Shown here: positions 8,083 through 15,585 of the stretch, in pieces
Layout of the letters: every line of letters starts with the position of its first letter
Numbering within the stretch: position 1 is the stretch's first letter
Notes under the pieces: generated by a model
What the model was told of the DNA's origin: nothing
Databases searched by the model: none
What the model saw: the letters and a program-made list of their open reading frames with translations, nothing else
DNA from: UBA5336 sp038745855
Lineage (GTDB): Bacteria; Pseudomonadota; Alphaproteobacteria; Caulobacterales; Hyphomonadaceae
NCBI GenBank assembly: GCA_038745855.1
Contig: JBCDLC010000033.1
Location: 1-39,287 of the forward strand
Direction: 5' to 3'
DNA: 39,287 nt
Translations under genes and position numbers: made by a program

Positions 8083-8694
8083 TCAGAACAGTTGATCCAC
8101 GGCCAGGACTATCCGTGGTTCGAACAAGGGCGATAGGGTTTCGGTTGTGCCGAGAACGCGCGTTTCGGCGTAGTCGCCATTTTCGGGCTGGCGAAACAGG
8201 TGAAGCGCAGACGTCCAGGTGTTCAAGACCCAGTATTCTGCGATCCCGGCCTGGGCATAGCGCAGACGCTTCAATTCCAGATCGCCCCTCACAGTCGATC
8301 GGGACACCTCAATACAAAGATGGACGTGGGATGGTGTGAGCCGCGGGGTCTCATCCGGGTCTGTGGGTGAGACAATGGCCAGGTCTGGTTGGAGGAACGT
8401 ATCGTTGCTCATCTCCAGGCCAGGATTGGGCTGGACGACGTAGCGCTGCTCGTCGGGATCCAACTCAAGTAGGGCAGCCAAGAGGCGCCTCAGGATGCGG
8501 CTTTCGGCTCGCCCATGGTGGTTGCCCGGTGGAGGCGTCATGACCAGTCTCCCATCCCAAAGCTCGTAGCGATTGGCGTCGTCGAGCGCACCAAGCTCAC
8601 CGAGGGCGAAGAGTTCGTCCACGGTGAAGCGCTTTTCCCGATAGCCTGGGCCATCGGGAAAGTTGGTGTTCAGATGAGGGGTGCCATCGGCCAT
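8083..8694 (-). CDS. Uma2 family (DUF820) putative endonuclease
   Basis: A 203-residue Uma2/DUF820 protein with a PD-(D/E)xK nuclease-like fold. The ordered residues are intact: PDLAIVSP (Asp near 120), CIEVSRST (Glu near 143) and LELKRLRYAQAGIAEYWVLN with its Lys and Tyr. The N-terminal RFTVDELFALGE and YELWDGRLVMTP segments are also typical. The cellular role is not established; these genes are frequent, scattered and often horizontally mobile. It sits between two acyl-CoA dehydrogenase genes with gaps of 32 and 52 bp on the same strand, so it is probably read on the same transcript. A functional link to acyl-CoA metabolism is not expected from the family, and insertion into an older operon is plausible. 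Confidence 0.85.
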   Translation of the reverse strand: MADGTPHLNTNFPDGPGYREKRFTVDELFALGELGALDDANRYELWDGRLVMTPPPGNHHGRAESRILRRLLAALLELDPDEQRYVVQPNPGLEMSNDTFLQPDLAIVSPTDPDETPRLTPSHVHLCIEVSRSTVRGDLELKRLRYAQAGIAEYWVLNTWTSALHLFRQPENGDYAETRVLGTTETLSPLFEPRIVLAVDQLF

Positions 8695-8726
8695 GGCGGA
8701 AGCCTACTCCGGTCGGATGAAAGACC

Positions 8727-9923
8727 CTAGAGGCCGAGGATCATCTTGGCGATGATATTCCGCTGGATCTCGTTCGAACCGCCATAGATCGATGTCTTCC
8801 GCATGTTGAAGTAGAGCGGGCTGGAATCGTCGGCGTAGTCGGGACCGATGGGGAATTCGTTCGATCCATCCTCCGGGAAACTCCGGAAATATGGCTGGGC
8901 GTAGGTGCCAACCGCCTCCATCGTCAACTCGGTGAGGCGCTGCTGGATTTCGGTACCCTTGATCTTGAGGATCGAGCTTTCCGGTCCCGGTCCCTTACCG
9001 GCAGACTCGCTGGCGAGCGTGCGCAGTTCGGTGAATTCGAGGGCCGTGAGGTCAATTTCGAGTTGGGTGACCTTGCGGGCAAAATCATCGTCCGCGATCA
9101 GCGGCTCGCCGTCTAGCACTTCGGTGGAAGCGATGTGGCGAAGCTTTTCGATGCCGCGCTTGGAGCGGGCCACGCCGGCGATACCGGAGCGCTCATGGGC
9201 AAGCAGAAACTTGGCGTAGGTCCAACCCTGGTTTTCGACGCCGACGAGGTTTTCGACGGGCACGCGCACATCGGTCAGCCAGGTCTCGTTGACCTCATGT
9301 CCGCCGTCGATGGTGATGATCGGGCGAACCTCAATGCCCGGGGTGCGCATGTCTACCAGAATGAAGGAGATGCCTTCCTGGGGCTTTTTCGCATCGGGAT
9401 CCGTCCGGCAAAGGAAGAAACCCCAGTCGGCATGCTGGGCCAGCGTGGTCCAGGTTTTCTGGCCGTTGATCACGTAATGGTCGCCATCACGGACAGCGGT
9501 GGTCTTCAAGCTGGCGAGGTCCGAGCCTGCGCCCGGCTCGGAGTAGCCTTGGCACCACCACTCTTCGCCAGAAAGGATTTTCGGGAGGAAGCGCGCCTTC
9601 TGCTCGTCATTACCGAAGGTGTAGATCACAGGACCGACCATGGAGACGCCAAAGGGGAGGGGCATCACCGCATCGACGCGCGCATTCTCTTCGGACCAGA
9701 TGTAGCGCTGGGTCGAAGTCCAGCCCGTTCCACCATAGGCTTCTGGCCAAGCCGGTGCGGCCCAACCCTTCTCCCCTAGGATCTTGTGCCAGCGCAAAAA
9801 GTCTTCCTTCGAGAGATCTTCGCGAGACCCCATGCCCACGAGTTCTTTCGGGTAATTCTGGTCAATAAAAGCGCGAACTTCGTCGCGAAAAGCCGTTTCT
9901 TCGGGCGTGAATTCCAGGTTCAT
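8727..9923 (-). CDS. Acyl-CoA dehydrogenase, PimC/large-subunit type
   Basis: A 398-residue acyl-CoA dehydrogenase from ATG 9923 (MNLEFTPEETAFRDEVR), preceded by GGAGGA. A longer frame to 10010 has a non-conserved leader and overlaps the operator. Visible blocks are EEWWCQGYSEPGAGSDLASL and YVINGQKTWTTLAQHADW (flavin/substrate region), the AHERSGIAGVARSKRGIEKL helix and the C-terminal YGGSNEIQRNIIAKMILGL. In ordinary enzymes YEGT/S carries the catalytic Glu; here it is YGGS. Together with the 6873-8030 protein it probably forms a heteromer, with the base perhaps supplied from the HER motif. It is first gene of the operon, with a palindromic ACGT-repeat site just upstream. Confidence 0.9.
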   Translation of the reverse strand: MNLEFTPEETAFRDEVRAFIDQNYPKELVGMGSREDLSKEDFLRWHKILGEKGWAAPAWPEAYGGTGWTSTQRYIWSEENARVDAVMPLPFGVSMVGPVIYTFGNDEQKARFLPKILSGEEWWCQGYSEPGAGSDLASLKTTAVRDGDHYVINGQKTWTTLAQHADWGFFLCRTDPDAKKPQEGISFILVDMRTPGIEVRPIITIDGGHEVNETWLTDVRVPVENLVGVENQGWTYAKFLLAHERSGIAGVARSKRGIEKLRHIASTEVLDGEPLIADDDFARKVTQLEIDLTALEFTELRTLASESAGKGPGPESSILKIKGTEIQQRLTELTMEAVGTYAQPYFRSFPEDGSNEFPIGPDYADDSSPLYFNMRKTSIYGGSNEIQRNIIAKMILGL

Positions 9924-9989
9924 GGGGTCCTCCAATGCGGTCGACAGCACTTGTGGAAATGTGTAGCTGCTATGCGCCGGAACACAAGG

Positions 9990-10010
9990 TGACGTGCACG
10001 TAAACGTCAA
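9990..10010. promoter_or_regulatory. ACGT-repeat operator upstream of the acyl-CoA dehydrogenase operon
   Basis: Three ACGT units occur at 6-bp steps (9992, 9998, 10004). The middle is the perfect palindrome ACGTGCACGT, and the outer bases form TGACGT...ACGTCA arms. On the minus strand it starts TTGACGTTTACGT, which resembles sites of MerR-type LiuR and TetR-type fatty-acid regulators in proteobacteria. It lies 67 bp upstream of the chosen start. The regulator is not in this window. Confidence 0.55.
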
Positions 10011-10033
10011 CTTTGACGCAGGTTAATCATCCG

Positions 10034-10465
10034 TCATCGGGTCGCTTGTCGCGCGAAGATGAGGAAACGGTTGACGAGGAAGTTGATCGTGAAGGTTATC
10101 CCGAATGCGACACAGAGAATTGGCAGCACGGCGTGATCGCTTGGGAAAACCGCTGCGAGTGCCGCGACAATGCTCGCCCTGAGAACAAGGGTGACCAAGA
10201 CAACGACGAGAAGGCTTCCAAGCCTTTTAAACGAAAACGCGCTTGCCGGACGCTTGAACGCCCAAAACTCCAGCAGAAAGTAAGCCGCTATCCCTCCCAG
10301 GATAACACCGAGGCCGGCCGAATGAGCGAGCGGCAAACCGAGCCATGACGCCGCAAGCCAGGCCGCCGCCAGATCGATCGCCGCAGCGCACCCAACAGCG
10401 ATCGCATACCGCAGGCCCGCCGCGGAGAGCCCTCTAACCGATTCCTCTGGTCGGGTTGTTTCCAT
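10034..10465 (-). CDS. GtrA-like family membrane protein
   Basis: A 143-residue protein with four predicted transmembrane helices: about residues 20-40 (YAIAVGCAAAIDLAAAWLAA), 48-70 (AGLGVILGGIAAYFLLEFW), 82-105 and 115-135. FKRPA after helix 2 and NFLVNRFLIF at the end are the GtrA-like signature. GtrA proteins are thought to flip or help flip polyprenyl-linked sugars for cell-surface glycan modification. No glycosyltransferase is adjacent, so the substrate is unknown. The frame can begin at a TTG at 10471, but the ATG at 10465 is preferred. No strong ribosome site is seen. Confidence 0.8.
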   Translation of the reverse strand: METTRPEESVRGLSAAGLRYAIAVGCAAAIDLAAAWLAASWLGLPLAHSAGLGVILGGIAAYFLLEFWAFKRPASAFSFKRLGSLLVVVLVTLVLRASIVAALAAVFPSDHAVLPILCVAFGITFTINFLVNRFLIFARQATR

Positions 10466-10614
10466 GGTCAAGCAGGTGGTGCTGTTCTGGGAAACATCGC
10501 GTTAAAACCTTCTCGCGTTGTCCGTTTCCTCAAGATTAGTATGCGTCAAAATATCGTGAACCGGATACGATACCCTACCGTAACCCTTCCATCGCAACAA
10601 AAAGGAGAAATGCG

Positions 10615-10710
10615 ATGGCCGGTGCAGAATTCCCAATTCTCACACTAATGATCCTCGGTGGAACGCTCCTGTGGGCCGCCGTCGACGTGATGTTCATTCC
10701 GAAAAGCTAA
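10615..10710 (+). CDS. 31-residue single-span membrane peptide
   Basis: A small gene: MAGAEFPILTLMILGGTLLW begins it, and it ends in FIPKS followed by TAA. Residues 6-27 form one hydrophobic helix with a charged C-terminal end (PKS). The ATG is preceded by AAAGGAGA at 6-7 bases, an excellent ribosome site in an otherwise gene-free gap. An alternative ATG three bases upstream is out of frame and gives only 12 codons. A perfect 10-bp hairpin follows six bases past the stop. Function unknown. It could be a membrane stabiliser, a subunit of a larger complex or a stress peptide. Family not recognised. Confidence 0.6.
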   Translation: MAGAEFPILTLMILGGTLLWAAVDVMFIPKS

Positions 10711-10716
10711 GTCTGT

Positions 10717-10742
10717 GCCCCAGCTGAATGGTCAGCTGGGGC
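10717..10742 (+). terminator. Hairpin following the 31-residue peptide gene
   Basis: GCCCCAGCTG (10717-10726) pairs perfectly with CAGCTGGGGC (10733-10742) around a 6-nt loop. There is no T-run. A second hairpin, GCACCC/GGGTGC, lies at 10791-10805, closer to the convergent rlmN gene. Together they probably separate the two converging transcripts. Confidence 0.5.
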
Positions 10743-10827
10743 CGCGATGACCTCATACTTCACTCTATTTCCGATACTCATAAGATACCTGCACCCGCCG
10801 GGTGCTCGCCCACAAAAAACAGGCCGA

Positions 10828-11979
10828 TCACGCCGCTTGCGCTGCCCGCCGTCGCTCTGCGGCTGACTGGCGGACGCTTTCGGATCTAAGCTGTCCGCAG
10901 GCAGCAAAGATATCCCGGCCCCGGGGCGTCCGGATCGGAGAGGCGTAGCCGGCGCGGTTCAGGACTTCGGCAAAAGCTTCGATCGTCTCCCAATCCGAGC
11001 ACGTATAGGCCGATCCCGGCCATGGGTTGAACGGGATGAGGTTGATCTTGGCCGGCACGCCCCGGAGCAATTGGACCAGGTCCCGCGCCTCAGCCATGCT
11101 ATCGTTGACCCCCTCAAGCATGACGTATTCGAAGGTGATACGTTTGGAGTTGCCAAGGTCCGGATAGGCGCGGATGGCGTCGAAAAGGGTCTGAAGATCG
11201 TATTTCCGGTTGATCGGGACGATCTCGTCACGGAGGTCATCGCGCACGGCGTGGAGCGAAATCGCCAGCATCGCGCCGGTTCGCGCGCCGAGCTCAGGGA
11301 TTTTCGGGGCGACACCGGCCGTTGAAACGGTGATCCGGCGCCGACCAATTGCGATGCCGTCACCGTCAGAAACTGTGTCGATGGCTTCAGCGACGTTATC
11401 CAGATTATAGAGCGGCTCGCCCATGCCCATGAAGACGATATTGGTGAGTTTCCGGTTCTCCGTGCTGGTCGGCCACTCGCCGAGAGCGTCCCGTGCGATC
11501 AAGACCTGTTGCACGATTTCCTGCGCCGTCAGGTTTCGAACGAGGCGCTGCGTACCGGTGTGGCAGAACTTGCAATTCAGCGTGCAACCGACCTGTGATG
11601 AGACACAGAGCGCGCCGGCTTTGCCGACATCCGGGATGAACACGCTTTCGCCTTCGACATTGGGAGCAAAGCGCGTGAGCCACTTTTGTGTACCGTCGAC
11701 CGAGACCTTGTGCTCAGCAATTTCGGGCCGCTCCAGTGTGCAACTGTCTTCGAGGGTTGCGCGCAGGGCCTTTGCGATATCGGTCATGTCGCCGAAGTCG
11801 CGGGTGCCGAAATGGTGGACCCACCGGCGCAATTGCTTGGCCCGCATGCCCGCCTTCTTAGGCTCTACGCCAAGCGCTTCCATTTCCGTCTTCAACGCGG
11901 GTATGGACAGGCCCGAAAGGGACCGAACATCGGGCGTTGCAGCCTCGGACGGGCGCGAAAGATCCAGCGTTGTCGACAT
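10828..11979 (-). CDS. rlmN: 23S rRNA (adenine-C2)-methyltransferase RlmN
   Basis: A 383-residue radical-SAM enzyme that methylates C2 of A2503 in 23S rRNA and A37 of some tRNAs. The [4Fe-4S] cluster motif is CTLNCKFCHTGTQ (C-x3-C-x2-C). It is followed by IVFMGMGEPLYNLDNV, the RRITVSTAGVAPKIPEL strand, INLIPFNPWPGS, and the C-terminal FAACGQL, which holds the Cys that forms the protein-RNA intermediate. The start at 11979 (MSTTLDLSRPSE) is chosen over a longer frame to 12021 because the longer leader is not conserved in type. It is the second gene in the minus direction after the alcohol dehydrogenase, but the two are not adjacent enough to prove an operon. Confidence 0.95.
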   Translation of the reverse strand: MSTTLDLSRPSEAATPDVRSLSGLSIPALKTEMEALGVEPKKAGMRAKQLRRWVHHFGTRDFGDMTDIAKALRATLEDSCTLERPEIAEHKVSVDGTQKWLTRFAPNVEGESVFIPDVGKAGALCVSSQVGCTLNCKFCHTGTQRLVRNLTAQEIVQQVLIARDALGEWPTSTENRKLTNIVFMGMGEPLYNLDNVAEAIDTVSDGDGIAIGRRRITVSTAGVAPKIPELGARTGAMLAISLHAVRDDLRDEIVPINRKYDLQTLFDAIRAYPDLGNSKRITFEYVMLEGVNDSMAEARDLVQLLRGVPAKINLIPFNPWPGSAYTCSDWETIEAFAEVLNRAGYASPIRTPRGRDIFAACGQLRSESVRQSAAERRRAAQAA

Positions 11980-12104
11980 GTGCGCGAAATAGCACGACCG
12001 GCCATCCGCTCCAATGCCCATGGCAACAAGAAGCCGCAGCGGCGCGATGTTTCCATCTGCGTCAAGGCCGACGCGCGCCTGCCCAAGTCGCCCGGGAGCC
12101 GCGG

Positions 12105-13205
12105 TTAAGTGAAGGCGATGACCTGCCGGGCGACGGTTGCCTTGTTTTCTTTCAGGTTCCGCAGTGCGTCGGTGACGCCGTCCAGACCAATCCTTTCCGA
12201 CACGAGTTGATCAAGGTGCAACCGCCCTTGCTTGTAGAGTTCCACCAGGCGCGGGAAATCCACGCGGAAGCGGTTGGACCCCATGATCGAGCCTTGGACG
12301 CGCTTTTCCGACACCATCAGGTGTATGCCCGGAAGTTCGATGTTCACACCGGGGGCGATCATGCCGAGTATGGTGGCAACACCCCTGGGGCGCATCATCA
12401 GGAACGCTTGCTCGGCTGTCTGCTTCAGGCCGATGCACTCGAATGCATAGTGCACACCACCCTGCGTGAGCGCCTGTACCTGTTCGACGGGATCACCGTT
12501 CTTGGGATTAACAATGTCCGTGGCCCCGAACACCTTGGCCATTTCGAGCTTTTCGTCGGCAAGATCGACGGCGATGATCCGGCTTGCCCCGGCAATCGCC
12601 GCGCCGTTGATGGTCGAGAGACCAACCCCGCCGCATCCGAGAACCGCGACGGTTGACCCCGGTTCCACTTTCGCAGCGTGAAAGACCGAGCCCAGGCCCG
12701 TCACGACCCCACAACCGATGAGGCAGGCCCGATCGAGGGGCATTTCAGGGTCGATCTTGCAGATCGCATTTTCGTGGACCAGAATCTGCTCGGCGAAGGA
12801 GGACAGGTTCAGGAATTGGTGGACCGGCGCGTGGTCGATGGAAAGCCTCGCGCTCTCATCCTGGCCGCGCGTGAACTGCTCAGGATTGACCGTGTGGCAG
12901 ACGGACATGTGACCGGTGAGGCAGTGTTCACAGCTTCCGCAGAATGGCGACAGGATGGAGACCACATGGTCCCCGGGTTTTACGTGGGAGACCATGTCAC
13001 CCACCTGCTCGACGATCCCGGCGCTCTCATGGCCCAAAATTGTCGGTAACGCCGTTGGAAATGAGCCATCCCAGAAATGGACGTCAGAGTGGCAGACACC
13101 GACGGCTTTCACCTGGACCAGGACCTCTCTGGGGCCGGGTTTGGAAATGCCGACGTCTTCGATCGACAAGGGTGCATTGGGTTCGCGCAGGACGGCGGCC
13201 TTCAT
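12105..13205 (-). CDS. Zinc-dependent alcohol dehydrogenase (MDR family)
   Basis: A 366-residue medium-chain dehydrogenase oxidising an alcohol with NAD(P)+ or a related cofactor. Catalytic zinc ligands are Cys38 (GVCHSD), His59 (GHE) and a Cys in LIGCGVVTG. Structural-zinc Cys are residues 89, 92, 95 and 103 (FCGSCEHC...SVC). The Rossmann motif is LGCGGVGLSTINGA. The class III-like glycine-rich LIGCGVVTGLGSVFHAAKV segment places it near the NDMA-type or formaldehyde/aryl alcohol dehydrogenases. The exact substrate cannot be read. The start at 13205 has CGGAGGAAAC upstream; a longer frame to 13253 is not needed. No partner gene is in operon. Confidence 0.9.
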   Translation of the reverse strand: MKAAVLREPNAPLSIEDVGISKPGPREVLVQVKAVGVCHSDVHFWDGSFPTALPTILGHESAGIVEQVGDMVSHVKPGDHVVSILSPFCGSCEHCLTGHMSVCHTVNPEQFTRGQDESARLSIDHAPVHQFLNLSSFAEQILVHENAICKIDPEMPLDRACLIGCGVVTGLGSVFHAAKVEPGSTVAVLGCGGVGLSTINGAAIAGASRIIAVDLADEKLEMAKVFGATDIVNPKNGDPVEQVQALTQGGVHYAFECIGLKQTAEQAFLMMRPRGVATILGMIAPGVNIELPGIHLMVSEKRVQGSIMGSNRFRVDFPRLVELYKQGRLHLDQLVSERIGLDGVTDALRNLKENKATVARQVIAFT

Positions 13206-13362
13206 GGTGTTTCCTCCGAGGTTCGTGGTGGGCCCCTTAAATGGGTCTCTCACTCAGCCGCCATGGTGACGCAAAGCATGCCACAGGAGAAGAGAGACTC
13301 TGCGAACGCGGGATGGAAAGCGTCGCTCGAGCGCTTGGCGGTGCCGGTAGAGGACGGATCGA

Positions 13363-14166
13363 CTATCCGATCACGAAGCAGCTGCCGCCCCTGGCTTTGA
13401 AGGCGCGGCACCAGGCCCGGGCGTCAGACTTTCTGGTGATCCCGCTGATGCGCATGCGGTTCACAGTGCGGCCATCATCGAGCCGCGTGGTCTCGATGCC
13501 TGTCTCGGTTCGGGCGAAAAGTTCAGGCGCCATTGCCCTGAAGCGGGCGATCTCTGCCTCTGCCTTGGCCGCCGTCGACATGGATCCGAACTGTATGGCG
13601 AACGGGCCATCAGCGGCCTGTCCCAGCGTGGGCAAGGGGCTGGGCGTTGGGCGAGGTGCAGGTTGCGGCCGACGGGTTGCGACGGGTTTGGGCGATGGGC
13701 TGGGCGCGGTTGGCAGGGTTGCCATATCGACCGTTGCAGCGACTTCGCGCACAGGCGGGCTCGCAGATGGGGCGGAAGGCGGTATGGGATCCGGCTCCTG
13801 CGTACGTTCCAGGCTGGGCACTAGGCGGGATATCTCTTCCGTTATGGTTGGCGGGCCTGAATCTGGCAGCGGCATCGATGGCCTAAGGGCTGCCTCTTCG
13901 ATCTGACGGCCGCTTTCGGTTTCGGGAGTGGGGGCGGTCTCGGGAGCAGGGCGATTCTGTCCGTCCCGGGGTATCGCCAAGAGCCGTTCGATCCTGTCCT
14001 CGTCCGTTACCTCGAAGGACTGGGCCATGGGCGGTTCCATGAGAACCAGAGCCGACAGAACGCCGATGGCCAACATGGTGGTGAGGCCGATCACGAGCGG
14101 CCGGATCGAGCCCTTGTTCGAACCGACCAATTCGTCGACGTCGTAGGCGAAAGGATCTTGGCGCAT
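13363..14166 (-). CDS. SPOR domain membrane protein
   Basis: A 267-residue single-span membrane protein. The N-terminal cytoplasmic tail (MRQDPFAYDVDELVG) leads into a transmembrane helix at about 22-43 (LVIGLTTMLAIGVLSALVL), then a long Pro/Ser/Ala-rich periplasmic linker. The C-terminal SPOR domain spans about residues 190-267 (FAIQFGSMSTAAKAEAEIARFRA to ARGGSCFVIG). SPOR domains bind denuded peptidoglycan glycan strands and often mark division sites, so a role in division or cell-wall remodelling is likely. It is transcribed divergently from the helicase gene with a 39-bp shared gap. It has no ftsN-like neighbours, so I leave the symbol empty. Confidence 0.85.
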   Translation of the reverse strand: MRQDPFAYDVDELVGSNKGSIRPLVIGLTTMLAIGVLSALVLMEPPMAQSFEVTDEDRIERLLAIPRDGQNRPAPETAPTPETESGRQIEEAALRPSMPLPDSGPPTITEEISRLVPSLERTQEPDPIPPSAPSASPPVREVAATVDMATLPTAPSPSPKPVATRRPQPAPRPTPSPLPTLGQAADGPFAIQFGSMSTAAKAEAEIARFRAMAPELFARTETGIETTRLDDGRTVNRMRISGITRKSDARAWCRAFKARGGSCFVIG

Positions 14167-14205
14167 GGTGGCGGGCTCGCTTCGTTTACCCGTTACGTTT
14201 AAGCC

Positions 14206-15585
14206 ATGGTGATGAACAAGGATTTGACGCCTGCACCCGGGGACGGCCCGGCGTTAACCGATCGTGAGGATCTTTACGCGGCTCCGGCGGAGTGGCTGTC
14301 CAGCGGGGTCGGCGCCCAGGGCAACATCTTCCTCACGGGCCGGGCAGGTTCGGGAAAGTCGACCTTATTGAAACGTATCCTGGAGGCGGAGGGCGAGAGC
14401 GCGATCGTGCTGGCGCCAACCGGTATTGCTGCTGTTAATGTCGGTGGGCAGACGATCCACTCGTTTTTCAAGTTCCCGCCGAGGCTCATCGAACCTGCCG
14501 ATATTCGCCGCCTGCGGACGACCCGGCTGATCAAGGCCATGGAAACCCTGGTCATCGATGAAATCTCGATGGTGCGGGCTGACATGCTGGATGCCATCGA
14601 CCGATCGCTGAAACTGAACCGGGCGTCCAAGCGCCCCTTCGGCGGTGTCCGTATGATCCTGTCCGGCGATCTGCACCAGCTTCCGCCCGTGGTACGAGGG
14701 GAGGAAGAGGGCCTCCTCGAAGAGCGGTATGGCGGGGCGTACTTCTTTAACGCACCCGCGTTTCGGGACGGGGAATTCTCGCTGTTGGCGCTGAAGCACA
14801 TGTTTCGGCAGGCGGATCCGCGTTTTCTTGCGATCCTCGGGTCCATTCGCCAAGGCCGCCTGGGGGTGCACGATGAGACCTTGTTGGCCGAGCGCGTTTC
14901 AGACCGGTCGGCCATTGATGCCAGCGAAACGCATGTTGTGTTGACGCCCAACAACAATAACGCGTTTCGGATCAACCTTGCCCGTCTCGACGCGCTGGAT
15001 GCCCTTGCGAAAACCTTCGAGGCCGATGTCGATGGCACGTTCAAGGAGAGCACCTTTCCCACTGAAGCAGATCTGGAGCTGAAGGAAGGTGCGCGGGTCA
15101 TGCTTATCCGCAACGATCCTGAAGGCCGTTGGGTGAACGGCAGTATCGGCACCGTCGAAGGGTTTGGTGCCAAGTCTGTCATCGTGGCAATCAAGGGGCG
15201 CGCTTACGAAATCGAGCCGGTCGCGTGGGAGAACTACCGCTACAAACTCGACACCAAGACCAACAAGGTGAAGCGTGATGTGGTTGGTACATTCAAACAG
15301 CTTCCCTTGCGCCTGGCCTACGCCATTACGATCCACAAATCCCAGGGCATGACCCTGGAAAATGTCTATATCGACTTTGACCGGGGCATGTTTGCCCATG
15401 GACAGGCGTATGTCGCGCTGTCCAGAGCTGTCAGTCTCGAGGGGCTTGAGCTCAGCCGGCAGATCCGACCACGCGATCTCGTGATTGACCGCCGAGCATT
15501 CCAATTCGGAACCCTGGATAAGGTTCAGGAGACAGATGCATACCTGTTGGCGAGGCTGGCTGCCGAGGATGGGCGGTTAGTTTAA
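14206..15585 (+). CDS. Pif1-like superfamily 1 DNA helicase
   Basis: A 459-residue ATP-dependent helicase of the Pif1/RecD-like SF1B group. Walker A is GRAGSGKST at residues 45-53, Walker B is VIDEISM at 116-122, and GDLHQLPPVV (154-163) is motif III. The C-terminal HKSQGMTLENVYIDF, followed by GQAYVALSRA, is the 2B/motif V-VI region. Pif1 proteins unwind DNA 5'-to-3' and resolve G-quadruplexes or R-loops. Bacterial copies are scattered and their cellular task is usually unknown. This gene stands alone. It overlaps the convergent GH5-like lipoprotein gene by 9 bp at the stop codons. The ATG at 14206 and another at 14212 are both possible. Confidence 0.88.
   Translation: MVMNKDLTPAPGDGPALTDREDLYAAPAEWLSSGVGAQGNIFLTGRAGSGKSTLLKRILEAEGESAIVLAPTGIAAVNVGGQTIHSFFKFPPRLIEPADIRRLRTTRLIKAMETLVIDEISMVRADMLDAIDRSLKLNRASKRPFGGVRMILSGDLHQLPPVVRGEEEGLLEERYGGAYFFNAPAFRDGEFSLLALKHMFRQADPRFLAILGSIRQGRLGVHDETLLAERVSDRSAIDASETHVVLTPNNNNAFRINLARLDALDALAKTFEADVDGTFKESTFPTEADLELKEGARVMLIRNDPEGRWVNGSIGTVEGFGAKSVIVAIKGRAYEIEPVAWENYRYKLDTKTNKVKRDVVGTFKQLPLRLAYAITIHKSQGMTLENVYIDFDRGMFAHGQAYVALSRAVSLEGLELSRQIRPRDLVIDRRAFQFGTLDKVQETDAYLLARLAAEDGRLV

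Noticed and set aside
6927..8339. Long + strand frame of 470 codons
   Set aside because: Antisense to the acyl-CoA dehydrogenase and Uma2 genes; typical high-GC mirror frame.
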